Assembly (NCBI GenBank): GCA_026125795.1
Contig: JAHCKM010000003.1
Location: 992,001 to 1,056,000 of the forward strand
Length of the DNA: 64,000 nucleotides
Direction of reading: 5' to 3'
DNA from: Burkholderiaceae bacterium
Lineage (GTDB): Bacteria > Pseudomonadota > Gammaproteobacteria > Burkholderiales > Burkholderiaceae_C
Part shown: positions 49,922 through 58,347 of the stretch, piece after piece
Numbering within the stretch: the first letter of the stretch is position 1
Layout: the number at the start of each line of letters is the position of its first letter
Notes under the pieces: model-generated
Databases searched by the model: none
Seen by the model: the letters and a program-made list of their open reading frames with translations, nothing else
Told to the model about the DNA's origin: nothing
Made by a program: the position numbers and the translations under genes

Positions 49922-51163
49922 TTAGGCTCGGGCCTGGTGCACCACGCGCTGCGGGTACGGGATCTCGACGCCGTTGTCGTTCAGGCAGCGCAGGATCGCG
50001 AAGTTCACCTCGCTGCGCACGTTGGCTTCGCCCTTGGAGACGTCGCCGATCCAGAACGTGACGGTCAGGTCCAGGCCGTCGGCGCCGAAGCCCGCCAGGA
50101 ACACCACGCAGGTGGGCTCGGCCAGCACGCGCGGCACCGTGCACACCGCGTCGTGCAGCTTGGGCAGCAGCGCTTCGATGTCGGTGCCGTAGGCCACCTG
50201 GATCTTGGTGGTCACCGCGACCTTGCTGTCTGCGAAGGTCAGGTTCTCCACGCGCTGCGTGATGAACATCTCGTTGGGCACGAGCGACTCGCGGCCGTTG
50301 CCGGCACGCACCACGGTGTAGCGCGTCGTGATGTCGGTGATGCGGCCTTCGAAGCCGTCGACCTTGACGATGTCGCCGATGCGCAGACTGCGCTCGGCCA
50401 GGATCACGAAGCCGGAGATGTAGTTGGACGCCAGCTTCTGCAGGCCGAAGCCGATGCCCACGCCGAGCGCGCCGCCGAACACCGACAGCGCGGTGAGCGG
50501 GATGCCGGCGGCCGACAGCGCCATCAGCAGCCCGACCAGCAGCAGCAGCGCGCGCGTCGCGTTGGCCGCCATCTTGCGAACCGACATGCTGACCCGCTCG
50601 GTGGCGAGCAGGCGCGCCTCGATCGCGGCCGACAGCCACAGCATCGCCACCAGCGCGACCAGCGCCGTCAGCACGCCCTCGACGATGCCGCGCAACGACA
50701 CGTCGGAGCCGCCGATCTTCCATTGCAGTGCCTCGAGCCGGTCCACCACCATGGGCAGCAGCCCGGTGAGCCACAACACCAGCACGATCCAGACGAACCA
50801 CGACAACGTGCGCTCGAGCGCCCGCACCAGTGCCGAGTGCGGGAATGCGACGTGCAGGACGCGTGCCATGGTCCGGATGACCGCCAGGCTCGCGAGGATC
50901 GCCACCGCGATTCGCAGCACGGCCACCGGCATCAACAACGTCAGGCCGTAGCGCGCGGCCACCACCAGCCCCAGCGCCAATATCGGAAACAGCACGCCAT
51001 CGATGCCGTGCTCGCCGAACCAGATGCTGCCGGGCGCCCGGCCGCGGGCGGCGCGCACCACACCCCACGCGACCAACAGGCACAGCGCCACCACGGCCAG
51101 CTCGGCCAGCGCACTGGTCCGAGTCAGTCCAGCCCACAGCTCTGTGAGCTTCTCGGGGCCCAT
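49922..51163 (-). CDS. MscS-family mechanosensitive ion channel
   Basis: The 413-residue channel protein has about five hydrophobic helices before the conserved pore helix and MscS domain: ALSVFGGALGVGIGFGLQKL is the Gly/Ala-packed TM3-like helix, followed by SGFVILAERSLRIGDIVKVDG, the beta-domain, and a C-terminal alpha/beta region ending VEIPYPQRVVHQARA. Extra N-terminal helices make it larger than E. coli MscS (286 residues) and closer to the YbdG/YnaI type. ATG 51163 (MGPEKLTEL) is chosen since a longer reading is antisense to the deacetylase gene, whose stop is 7 bases upstream. Confidence 0.92.
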   Translation of the reverse strand: MGPEKLTELWAGLTRTSALAELAVVALCLLVAWGVVRAARGRAPGSIWFGEHGIDGVLFPILALGLVVAARYGLTLLMPVAVLRIAVAILASLAVIRTMARVLHVAFPHSALVRALERTLSWFVWIVLVLWLTGLLPMVVDRLEALQWKIGGSDVSLRGIVEGVLTALVALVAMLWLSAAIEARLLATERVSMSVRKMAANATRALLLLVGLLMALSAAGIPLTALSVFGGALGVGIGFGLQKLASNYISGFVILAERSLRIGDIVKVDGFEGRITDITTRYTVVRAGNGRESLVPNEMFITQRVENLTFADSKVAVTTKIQVAYGTDIEALLPKLHDAVCTVPRVLAEPTCVVFLAGFGADGLDLTVTFWIGDVSKGEANVRSEVNFAILRCLNDNGVEIPYPQRVVHQARA

Positions 51164-51170
51164 CGGGCGG

Positions 51171-52106
51171 TCAGACGTCAGCCAGCACGCGCAGATGCGC
51201 GGCGACGCTGCGCGCCAGCGCGCTGAGGTTGTACCCACCCTCCAGGCACGACACGATGCGGCCCTGGGCGTGACGCGCAGCCAGCTCCTTGATGCGCTGC
51301 GTGATCCACTCGTAGTCGGCCTCGACCAGGCCGAGCTGGCCGAGCTCGTCTTCACGATGCGCGTCGAAGCCAGCCGAGATGAAGATCATCTCGGGCTTGT
51401 AGGCTTCCAGGCGCGGCAGCCAGTGCGCCTCGATCAGCTTGCGGATTTCGGGCCCGCGCGTGTACGGGGGCACCGGCAGGTTGACCATGTTCGGCCCCAT
51501 CGGGCTGGAACCGGTGCCGGGGTACAACGGATGCTGGAAGAAGCTCACCATCAGGATGCGATCGTCGCCGGCCACGATGTCTTCGGTGCCGTTGCCGTGG
51601 TGCACGTCGAAGTCGACGATGGCGACGCGCTGAATGCCCATCACGTCGAGTGCATGGCGCGCCGCCACCGCCACGTTGTTGTAGAAGCAAAAGCCCATCG
51701 CGGTGTCACGCGTGGCATGGTGCCCGGGCGGCCGGATGGCACAGAACGCCGCCTTCGCTTCACCGCGCACCACGGCCTCGGTGGCGGCCACTGCCGCGCC
51801 GGCGGCGCGCTGCACCGCGCGGCGCGTGTGCGCGCAGGCGATCGTGTCGGGGTCGAACGCGTGGTGCTCGCCATTGGTCTCGAGCTCGGCCAGCACGTCG
51901 TCGAGCTCGTTCACGTAGTTCTCGCTGTGCGCCAGGCACAGCGTCGGCCGGTCGACGAGCGGCGCTTCGCGGAAGGTGAGTGCGGTGTCGAGCCCGGTGG
52001 CGCGCAGGTGATCGGTGATGGCGTCGAGACGCGCGCCACACTCAGGGTGGCCGCGACCCATATCGTGCAAACGGCACTCGGGGTGGGTGAACACGAGGGT
52101 GGTCAT
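51171..52106 (-). CDS. histone deacetylase-family (class II-like) amidohydrolase
   Basis: Zinc deacetylase of 311 residues. RPPGHHATRDTAMGFCFYNN has the tandem catalytic His, VDFDVHHGNGTEDI the zinc Asp and His, and ISAGFDAHREDELG the second zinc Asp. The C-terminal CLEGGYNLSALA is also conserved. Bacterial members act on acetylpolyamines, acetoin-related or unknown substrates. A polyamine role would fit the decarboxylase elsewhere in this window but is only a guess. It is upstream of the MscS gene (7 bases) and divergent from moxR (36 bases). Confidence 0.93.
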   Translation of the reverse strand: MTTLVFTHPECRLHDMGRGHPECGARLDAITDHLRATGLDTALTFREAPLVDRPTLCLAHSENYVNELDDVLAELETNGEHHAFDPDTIACAHTRRAVQRAAGAAVAATEAVVRGEAKAAFCAIRPPGHHATRDTAMGFCFYNNVAVAARHALDVMGIQRVAIVDFDVHHGNGTEDIVAGDDRILMVSFFQHPLYPGTGSSPMGPNMVNLPVPPYTRGPEIRKLIEAHWLPRLEAYKPEMIFISAGFDAHREDELGQLGLVEADYEWITQRIKELAARHAQGRIVSCLEGGYNLSALARSVAAHLRVLADV

Positions 52107-52142
52107 TTAGGGACCCAGGGCTTTTGCGTTAATGTGCCGCGC

Positions 52143-53075
52143 ATGGCCGACAACAATGACGTGACCCGCCAGCTCGCAGCTTTGGTGGACCAGATTAGCA
52201 CGATCATCGTCGGCAAGCGGGCACAGATCGAGGACTGCGTGGCCTGCCTGCTGGCCGGCGGCCACCTGCTGATCGAGGACGTGCCCGGCGTCGGAAAGAC
52301 CACGCTGGCACATGCACTGGCGGTCTCGCTCGGCCTGAAGTTCTCCCGCGTGCAGTTCACCGCCGACCTGATGCCGTCCGACCTCGTCGGCGTCAGCGTC
52401 TACGAGCGCAGCAAGGAGGCCTTCGTGTTCCACCACGGCCCGGTGTTCGCTCAAGTGCTGCTGGCCGACGAGATCAACCGCGCCGGTCCCAAGACCCAGA
52501 GCGCGCTGCTCGAGGCCATGGAGGAGCACCAGGTCACGGTGGAGAACGAGACACGCGCGCTGCCGCAGCCGTTCTTCGTGATCGCCACGCAGAACCCGGT
52601 GGACCAGCTCGGTACCTACCCGCTGCCGGAATCGCAGCTCGACCGCTTCCTGATGTGCATCACGCTCGGCTATCCTGACCGAGCCTCCGAGCGCGCGCTG
52701 CTGGCCGGCGAGGACCGCCGCGGGGCGATCGAACGGCTGCGGCCGGTGATGACGCAGGAGTTCCTCGTGGCGGCGCAAACGCAGGTCCATTCCGTGCATG
52801 CCTCCGACGCGCTGCTCGACTACCTGCAGGCGCTGATCGCCAGCACCCGCTCGGGCCAGTGGTTCACCGAAGGCCTGAGCCCGCGCGCCGGCATCGCCTG
52901 GCTGCGCGCCGCGCGCGCCCGCGCGCTGATGGGCCGGCGCGACTACGTGGCACCCGATGATCTGCAGGCGGTGGCCACACAGACCATCGCACACCGGCTG
53001 CTGCCGGTGGCCGGCGCCGGGCGCGGGCGTGTCGAGCAGGTGCGCGCGATGCTGGAGTCCGTGGCCCTGCCGTGA
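52143..53075 (+). CDS. MoxR-family AAA+ ATPase
   Basis: The 310-residue AAA+ protein has Walker A PGVGKTT at residues 48-54, Walker B LLADEIN, sensor 1 IATQNP and the MoxR-specific LPESQLDRFLMC segment. MoxR ATPases are thought to act as chaperones for cofactor or metal insertion, usually with a VWA or DUF58 partner. The partner gene starts 46 bases downstream. ATG 52143 gives MADNNDVTRQ; upstream frames are antisense to the deacetylase gene. Confidence 0.95.
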   Translation: MADNNDVTRQLAALVDQISTIIVGKRAQIEDCVACLLAGGHLLIEDVPGVGKTTLAHALAVSLGLKFSRVQFTADLMPSDLVGVSVYERSKEAFVFHHGPVFAQVLLADEINRAGPKTQSALLEAMEEHQVTVENETRALPQPFFVIATQNPVDQLGTYPLPESQLDRFLMCITLGYPDRASERALLAGEDRRGAIERLRPVMTQEFLVAAQTQVHSVHASDALLDYLQALIASTRSGQWFTEGLSPRAGIAWLRAARARALMGRRDYVAPDDLQAVATQTIAHRLLPVAGAGRGRVEQVRAMLESVALP

Positions 53076-53121
53076 GCGCGCACGGTCGCTCCGGAGCGCT
53101 GATGAACGTCGCGGGGGGTCG

Positions 53122-54066
53122 ATGATCGCCGAACGCCTGCGCGGCTGGTTCGAGAACCGCCTGCCGCTCAGCGACACGCACACCCTCAACCAAGGCAACA
53201 TCTACATCGTGCCCACCAAGGCCGGCTTCGCCTTCGCGCTCACGCTGGTGCTGATGCTGATCGCCTCGATCAACTACCAGCTCAACCTGGGTTACCTGCT
53301 GACCTTTCTGCTCGCCGGAAGCGCCCTGGTGTCGATGCACCTGACCCATGGCACGCTGCGCGGCCTCACGTTGCGCGCCAAGCCACCGGGCGCGGTGTTC
53401 CTGGGCGAGAGCGCCGAAGTCGAGGTGGTGCTGACCAACCCGCGCGCCGCACGCCACGGCATCGGGTTGGCCGTGAGCCGCGCACGACCGCTGTCGTTTG
53501 CGTGGTGCGACGTGCCGGCGCAAGGCAGTGCCGTCGCGCGTGTGCGCTTCGCCACCTCGCGACGCGGCTTGATGCGCGTGCCCACGCTGATGTGCGAAAC
53601 GCGCTTTCCGCTCGGGCTGTTTCGCGCCTGGACCGTGTGGCGCCCCGCGGCGCAGGTGCTGGTGTATCCGAAGCCCGAGGATCCACCGGTGCCGTTGCCT
53701 TCGACGCAGGCCGTGCCCGGCTCTTCGAGCGCGTCGCGCGCCGCCGCCGGCGCCGAGTTCGACGGCGTGCGCAGCTACCGGCGCGGCGATGCGATGCGCC
53801 GCGTGGTCTGGAAGAAGGCCGCGCGCACCGGCGAGTTGGTGAGCCGCGACACCAGCGAAAGCGCCAATCGGGAGTTGTGGCTCGACTTCGACGGTGCCGC
53901 GCTGACCGACGCCGAGGCCCGACTGTCGCGGCTCGCGGCCTGGACGCTGGCCGCCGAACACACCGGGCTCGCGTTCGGACTGCGCATACCCGGCGTCGAA
54001 CTGCCGCCGGCGCAGGGTGATATGCAGCGCCGCGCCGCCCTCGAGGCGCTGGCGCTCTGGCAATAG
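53122..54066 (+). CDS. DUF58 domain-containing membrane protein
   Basis: The 314-residue protein has two N-terminal transmembrane helices (FAFALTLVLMLIASINYQLN and LGYLLTFLLAGSALVSMHL), an extracytoplasmic or cytoplasmic beta-rich region, and the DUF58 core with FDGVRSYRRGDAMRRVVWKK, a family hallmark. It lacks an obvious MIDAS-type VWA site in the visible part. The genes moxR, DUF58 and tgpA are adjacent on one strand, an order widespread in proteobacteria. ATG 53122 follows GGGGGG-rich sequence that could serve as ribosome site. Confidence 0.92.
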   Translation: MIAERLRGWFENRLPLSDTHTLNQGNIYIVPTKAGFAFALTLVLMLIASINYQLNLGYLLTFLLAGSALVSMHLTHGTLRGLTLRAKPPGAVFLGESAEVEVVLTNPRAARHGIGLAVSRARPLSFAWCDVPAQGSAVARVRFATSRRGLMRVPTLMCETRFPLGLFRAWTVWRPAAQVLVYPKPEDPPVPLPSTQAVPGSSSASRAAAGAEFDGVRSYRRGDAMRRVVWKKAARTGELVSRDTSESANRELWLDFDGAALTDAEARLSRLAAWTLAAEHTGLAFGLRIPGVELPPAQGDMQRRAALEALALWQ

Positions 54067-54081
54067 CAGCGCAGGATGAGA

Positions 54082-54238
54082 CCCCCACGCTCGCTTCGCT
54101 CGCTGCCCCCCGAGAGGGGTGAGCCCGGACGTGGCCGGTCCAGTGGACCGGCCGCGCCTGGCGAACGGCTGGTCCGTGAGGACCAGCGCGGCCTGCAAGG
54201 CCGTCAGCGGCTTCGGGCGGCCGGGCGCCGCTGACCGC
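54082..54238 (+). repeat. strand-oriented repeat and nested palindromes before tgpA (copy 9)
   Basis: CCCCCACGCTCGCTTCGCTC then GCTGCCCCCCGAGAGGGG begins 15 bases after the DUF58 stop. It is followed by three hairpins: GGCCGGTCC/GGACCGGCC (54133-54153), CTGGTCC/GGACCAG (54169-54186) and CGGCCT/AGGCCG (54189-54203). It separates DUF58 from tgpA by 172 bases inside what is otherwise one operon. Confidence 0.75.
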
Positions 54239-56287
54239 ATGGCCTGGCTCGAAACCACCCTGCCCCGCTGGCCCGGCTGGCGCCACCTGCCGCGCGAGAC
54301 GCGCGACACGCTGTTCCTGCTTGCGGTGATCGGCTGGACCGTGCTGCCGCATCTGGCGCGGCTGCCGTGGTGGTGCGTGGCACTGAGCGCGCTGGTGCTG
54401 GTGTGGCGCGCCCACCTGGCGCTGGCCAGCCTGCGCCTGCCGGGACGCATGCCGATCGCCGCCTTGCTCATCGTTGCGGCGCTGCTCACGGTGTGGAGCG
54501 AACAAAGCCTGTTCGGCAAGGAAGCCGGCGTCACGATGCTGGTGGTGCTGATGTCGCTCAAGACGCTCGAGCTGCGCGCGCGCCGGGACGCACTGGTGGT
54601 GTTTTTCCTCGGCTTCTTCCTGGTGCTGACGCACTTTCTCTATTCGCAGTCGCTGCTCACCGCGCTGGCGATGCTGGTGTCGGTGTGGGGTCTGCTCACC
54701 GCGCTCGTGCTGGCGCACATGCCGGTGGGCAAGCCATCGCTGCGCCAGGCCGGCGCGCTGGCCGCTCGCAGCGCGCTGTTCGGCGCCCCACTGATGGTGG
54801 TGCTGTTCGTGCTGTTTCCGCGCGTCGGCCCGCTGTGGGGAACGCCGCAGGATGCGATGGGCCGCACCGGCCTGTCGGGCACGCTGCGCCTGGGCGGCGT
54901 GGCCGAGATCGCCAACGACGACTCGATCGCGTTTCGAATCAAGTTCGACAACGAACAGGTGCCGGCCGGAGAGGATCTGTACTTTCGCGGTCCGGTGCTG
55001 ACGCGCTTCGACGGCATCGAGTGGCGGCGGCGTGTCTATCGCTCGAGCGAGCTGGTGCACTCGCCGCAGGTGCTGACGCAAGGCAACGGCATCGGCTACG
55101 AGGTGACGCTCGAGCCCAGCCGGCTGCCGCTGCTGCCGCTGCTCGAGTTCACGCCCGACGTGCCTGGTGCAGCGCCCAAGGTGGACACCTATACCTTGTC
55201 GCAGCGCCCGGACTTGCAGTGGCAGACCGACCGCGTGGTGGCCGAACGCGTCCGCTATTCGGCGCGCGCCTGGCTGCGGGCACGCCACGGCGGCGAACTC
55301 GATCCCGGCGAGCATGCCGAGGCCTTGCACCTGCCGGAAGGCTTCAATCCGCGCATTCGCGCCTGGGCCGCCGACTTTCGCCGCGAGCACAACCTGCCGC
55401 GCGGCGACGTGCTGGCGGCAAGCACGGCCCTGCTCACGCACATCCGGCGCGCCGACTTCAGCTACACGCTGGCGCCGGGAACCTACGGTCGCGATGCGGT
55501 GGACGAGTTCTGGCTCGACCGGCGCGCCGGTTTCTGCGAGCACTTTGCGGTGTCATTCGTCGTCGTGATGCGCGCCCTCGGCATTCCGGCGCGCGTGGTC
55601 ACGGGCTATCAGGGCACGGAACGCGCGCTCGATGGCTACCACATCGTGCGGCAGAGCCACGCGCATGCGTGGGCCGAAGCCTGGCAAAGCGGTCGCGGTT
55701 GGATCCGACTGGATCCGACCGCCGCGGTAGCGCCGGAACGCGTCACGCGCAGCCTCAACCTCGTGCCGACGCCCGGTCTGGTGGCGGGCGCCTTGCGCAA
55801 CGTCTCGCCGGAGCTGATGGCGCAGTTGCAGGCCGGCTGGGAAGCGCTGAACAACCGCTGGAACCAGTGGGTGCTGAACTACTCTCGCGTGCAGCAGTTC
55901 GACCTGCTGCACAGCCTGGGGATTCGTTCACCCGATTGGCAATCGCTCGGTCTGGTGCTGCTCGGCCTGCTGGTCAGCGGCGCACTGGCCGGTGCCGCCT
56001 GGGCCTTGTGGGATCGCCACCGGCAGGATCCCTGGCAGCGCCTGCAGGCGCAGGTGCGCAATGCCCTGGCGCCGCTGGGCGTGCGGGCGCGGCCGCACGA
56101 CCCGCCGCGCCGGCTGGCCGCGCTGGTGCGCGAACGCCTCGGCGACCGCAGCGACCTGCTGGCTTATGAACTCGACGCGCTGGATCGCGCGCGCTACGGC
56201 CCGAAGGCACGCCGCAAGCCCGACCCGGCATGGTGGCACCGGTTCTCGTTCGAAGCCACGCGCCTGCGCAGGACGCCTGAGGTCTGA
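54239..56287 (+). CDS. tgpA: TgpA-type transmembrane transglutaminase
   Basis: A 682-residue inner-membrane protein. Five or six N-terminal helices (to about 195, including VVFFLGFFLVLTHFLYSQSL) are followed by a periplasmic linker and the transglutaminase-like core with Cys433 in RRAGFCEHFAVSF, His476 in SHAHAWAEAW and Asp492 in WIRLDPTAA. A further helix (GLVLLGLLVSGALAGAAWAL) and a cytoplasmic DUF4129-like tail follow. Pseudomonas TgpA is essential and acts at the envelope. ATG 54239 excludes the repeat. All three catalytic residues are present. Confidence 0.93.
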   Translation: MAWLETTLPRWPGWRHLPRETRDTLFLLAVIGWTVLPHLARLPWWCVALSALVLVWRAHLALASLRLPGRMPIAALLIVAALLTVWSEQSLFGKEAGVTMLVVLMSLKTLELRARRDALVVFFLGFFLVLTHFLYSQSLLTALAMLVSVWGLLTALVLAHMPVGKPSLRQAGALAARSALFGAPLMVVLFVLFPRVGPLWGTPQDAMGRTGLSGTLRLGGVAEIANDDSIAFRIKFDNEQVPAGEDLYFRGPVLTRFDGIEWRRRVYRSSELVHSPQVLTQGNGIGYEVTLEPSRLPLLPLLEFTPDVPGAAPKVDTYTLSQRPDLQWQTDRVVAERVRYSARAWLRARHGGELDPGEHAEALHLPEGFNPRIRAWAADFRREHNLPRGDVLAASTALLTHIRRADFSYTLAPGTYGRDAVDEFWLDRRAGFCEHFAVSFVVVMRALGIPARVVTGYQGTERALDGYHIVRQSHAHAWAEAWQSGRGWIRLDPTAAVAPERVTRSLNLVPTPGLVAGALRNVSPELMAQLQAGWEALNNRWNQWVLNYSRVQQFDLLHSLGIRSPDWQSLGLVLLGLLVSGALAGAAWALWDRHRQDPWQRLQAQVRNALAPLGVRARPHDPPRRLAALVRERLGDRSDLLAYELDALDRARYGPKARRKPDPAWWHRFSFEATRLRRTPEV

Positions 56288-56301
56288 CGAGAATATCGGC
56301 G

Positions 56302-57339
56302 ATGAAACGACGTGCCTTCGCTGCGGCCCTGCTGTCGCTGTGCCAGCCGACGTTCGCGAAGAAGGGGAGTGCCGCGCGGGTGCACGACGCGCTGGGCCGC
56401 TTGTATGGGCGACGCACCGACATCATGCTCGCGGCCCAGGCGATCGCGCTGGAACAGGATCTGGAATCCGGCTGGGTCGAGGCCGTGCTCGCGCAGGCGC
56501 GTTTCGTCGCCCAGGTGGCGCAGCTCATCATGCCGGGCGCGACGCCGGCGGCCAAGAACTGGCACGCCTATCGCGCACGCTTCGTCGAGCCGCGCCGCAT
56601 CGAAGCCGGCGTGCGCTGGTGGCGCGACAACGAGCCCTGGCTCGCACAGGCCGAACAACAATTCGGCGTGCCGAGCGAGATCGTGGTGGGCATCGTCGGC
56701 GTCGAAACCTACTACGGCCGCATCACCGGCGGTTATCGCGTCATCGATGCGCTGTCGACGCTCAGCTTCGACTTTCCCACCGGCCGCACGGATCGCAGTC
56801 CGTTCTTCCGATCCGAACTGGGCCACTTCCTCAAGCTGGCACGGCGCGAGGGCTGGGACCCGCTGGCCATCAAGGGGTCGTACGCCGGCGCGATGGGCCT
56901 GCCGCAGTTCATGCCGAGCAGCGTGCTGCGTTATGCGATCGACTTCGACGGCGACGGCCGCGTCGACCTGGCGGCCAGCTCGGCCGACGTGGTGGGCAGC
57001 GTGGCACGCTTTCTGGCGGAGCACGACTGGCAGCGCGGCATGCCGACGCACTACGCGATCGAGCCCCCGGCCGAGATCCTGGAGCGGGCACGCCTGCTGG
57101 TGCCCGACATCGTGCCGAGTTTCAGCGCGCAGCAGATGGTCGAGCGCGGCGCCAAGCTGTCGGACGCAGGGTTGCAGCACGAAGGCGCGCTGGCGTTGAT
57201 CGAGCTGCACAACGCCGAGCTGCCGCCCAGCTACGTGGCCGGCACGCAGAATTTCTATGCGCTGACGCGCTACAACGCGTCGAGCTACTACGCGCTGTCG
57301 GTCGTCGAGCTGGGGCGCGCGGTGGCCGCGGCACGCTGA
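56302..57339 (+). CDS. mltB: lytic murein transglycosylase B
   Basis: Family 3 lytic transglycosylase of 345 residues that cuts peptidoglycan to give 1,6-anhydro-MurNAc. The catalytic Glu135 is in IVGVETYYGR, followed by DALSTLSFDFP, GSYAGAMGLPQFMPSS and DFDGDGRVDL, the calcium-binding EF-hand-like loop of MltB. The N-terminal signal sequence MKRRAFAAALLSLCQPTFA contains a Cys, but LSLC does not fit a full lipobox well, so lipidation is uncertain. It starts 14 bases after tgpA on the same strand and may belong to the moxR operon. Confidence 0.93.
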   Translation: MKRRAFAAALLSLCQPTFAKKGSAARVHDALGRLYGRRTDIMLAAQAIALEQDLESGWVEAVLAQARFVAQVAQLIMPGATPAAKNWHAYRARFVEPRRIEAGVRWWRDNEPWLAQAEQQFGVPSEIVVGIVGVETYYGRITGGYRVIDALSTLSFDFPTGRTDRSPFFRSELGHFLKLARREGWDPLAIKGSYAGAMGLPQFMPSSVLRYAIDFDGDGRVDLAASSADVVGSVARFLAEHDWQRGMPTHYAIEPPAEILERARLLVPDIVPSFSAQQMVERGAKLSDAGLQHEGALALIELHNAELPPSYVAGTQNFYALTRYNASSYYALSVVELGRAVAAAR

Positions 57340-57350
57340 ATGGTGCACCC

Positions 57351-57372
57351 GGTGGCGCGGGTACGCGCCACC
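57351..57372. other. GC-rich hairpin between convergent genes
   Basis: GGTGGCGC (57351-57358) pairs with GCGCCACC (57365-57372) between the ends of mltB and the transglutaminase gene. No T-tract follows on either strand, so a rho-independent terminator is not claimed. The remaining spacer to 57438 is GC palindromic without coding features. Confidence 0.5.
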
Positions 57373-57438
57373 ACCCCGCCGGGCGGGTCGCACGGCCGCT
57401 TGGGAGCGGCTGAGGCAGCGGCCGCGCGGCTGGCGCGC

Positions 57439-58347
57439 TCAAACCGGCTCGACCGTCACTTGCACCTGCGGCCGGGCCGCCGTGCCGCCGCGGATCACGC
57501 CGCGCAGCGGGGCCACGTCGCCGTAATCGCGGCCCCAAGCCAGCGTGACATGTTCCAGCGAGGGGCGCAGGTTGTTGGTGGGGTCGAAATCGATCCAGCC
57601 CTGCACCGGGCACCACACCGAAACCCACGCATGCGAGGCGTCGCTGCCGACCAGCCGCGGCTGTCCGGCTGGGGGACGCGTCGACAGATAGCCGCTGACA
57701 TAACGCGCAGCCAACCCCATCGAACGGCACACCGCAATCATCACGTGCGCGAAATCCTGGCACACGCCGCGGCGCAGCTGCAGCGCCTGCAGCGCATCGG
57801 TGGCGACGTCCGTGCTCTGCGCGCGGTACTCGAACTGCTCGTGCACACGCTGCATCAGCGCGCCGACGGCGTCGAGCAGCGGCCGGTTCGGTGCAAACAG
57901 GTCGCCGGCAAACCGCACGAAGGCCGCCGAGCGCGGCGCATGCGGCGATCCGAGCGCGAACTCGCACGCCTCGGGCATCGTGCTGCCGGCACGATAGCGC
58001 AGGCGCGCAGCCACCTGCTCCCAGGGCGGGCTCAACGCTGCGTCGGCCGCGGCTGCGGCACTCAGCGCGGCCTCGAACGACGAGAACACCTCGAGTCGGT
58101 CGTGCACACGCGCATGGCTGAAACAATGACGCCAGTTGCCGAACACGTCGGTGCTGGCATCGAGCTCGTGCGCGGACTCGTCGGGTTCCGGGGTCACCTC
58201 CAGGCACCAGTTGGAAACCGTCTGCGCCGGCGTGGCACGCGGCCGCAGGTGCGCCATGTGGTGCGCCAACTCCACCGGCGCGTCGTACTCGTAGCGAGTC
58301 AGGTGACGCACGCGCAGCGTGGCGGCAGCGGCAGCACCGGCGTTCAT
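57439..58347 (-). CDS. transglutaminase-like cysteine protease-fold protein
   Basis: A 302-residue cytoplasmic protein, no signal peptide. An N-terminal transglutaminase-associated region (LRVRHLTRYEYDAPVELAHH, about 10-100) precedes the core with Cys196 in RRGVCQDFAHVMIAVCRS, His239 in DASHAWVSVW and Asp255 in WIDFDPTNN. All three catalytic positions are kept, so a peptidase or amide-transfer activity is plausible. ATG 58347 overlaps the stop of the ATP-grasp fusion gene (ATGA). These genes regularly occur together, sometimes with a proteasome-like Anbu gene, which is not seen here. Confidence 0.92.
   Translation of the reverse strand: MNAGAAAAATLRVRHLTRYEYDAPVELAHHMAHLRPRATPAQTVSNWCLEVTPEPDESAHELDASTDVFGNWRHCFSHARVHDRLEVFSSFEAALSAAAAADAALSPPWEQVAARLRYRAGSTMPEACEFALGSPHAPRSAAFVRFAGDLFAPNRPLLDAVGALMQRVHEQFEYRAQSTDVATDALQALQLRRGVCQDFAHVMIAVCRSMGLAARYVSGYLSTRPPAGQPRLVGSDASHAWVSVWCPVQGWIDFDPTNNLRPSLEHVTLAWGRDYGDVAPLRGVIRGGTAARPQVQVTVEPV

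Noticed and set aside
57351-57372. Rho-independent terminator between mltB and the transglutaminase gene
   Set aside because: A good stem is present but there is no T-tract on either strand.
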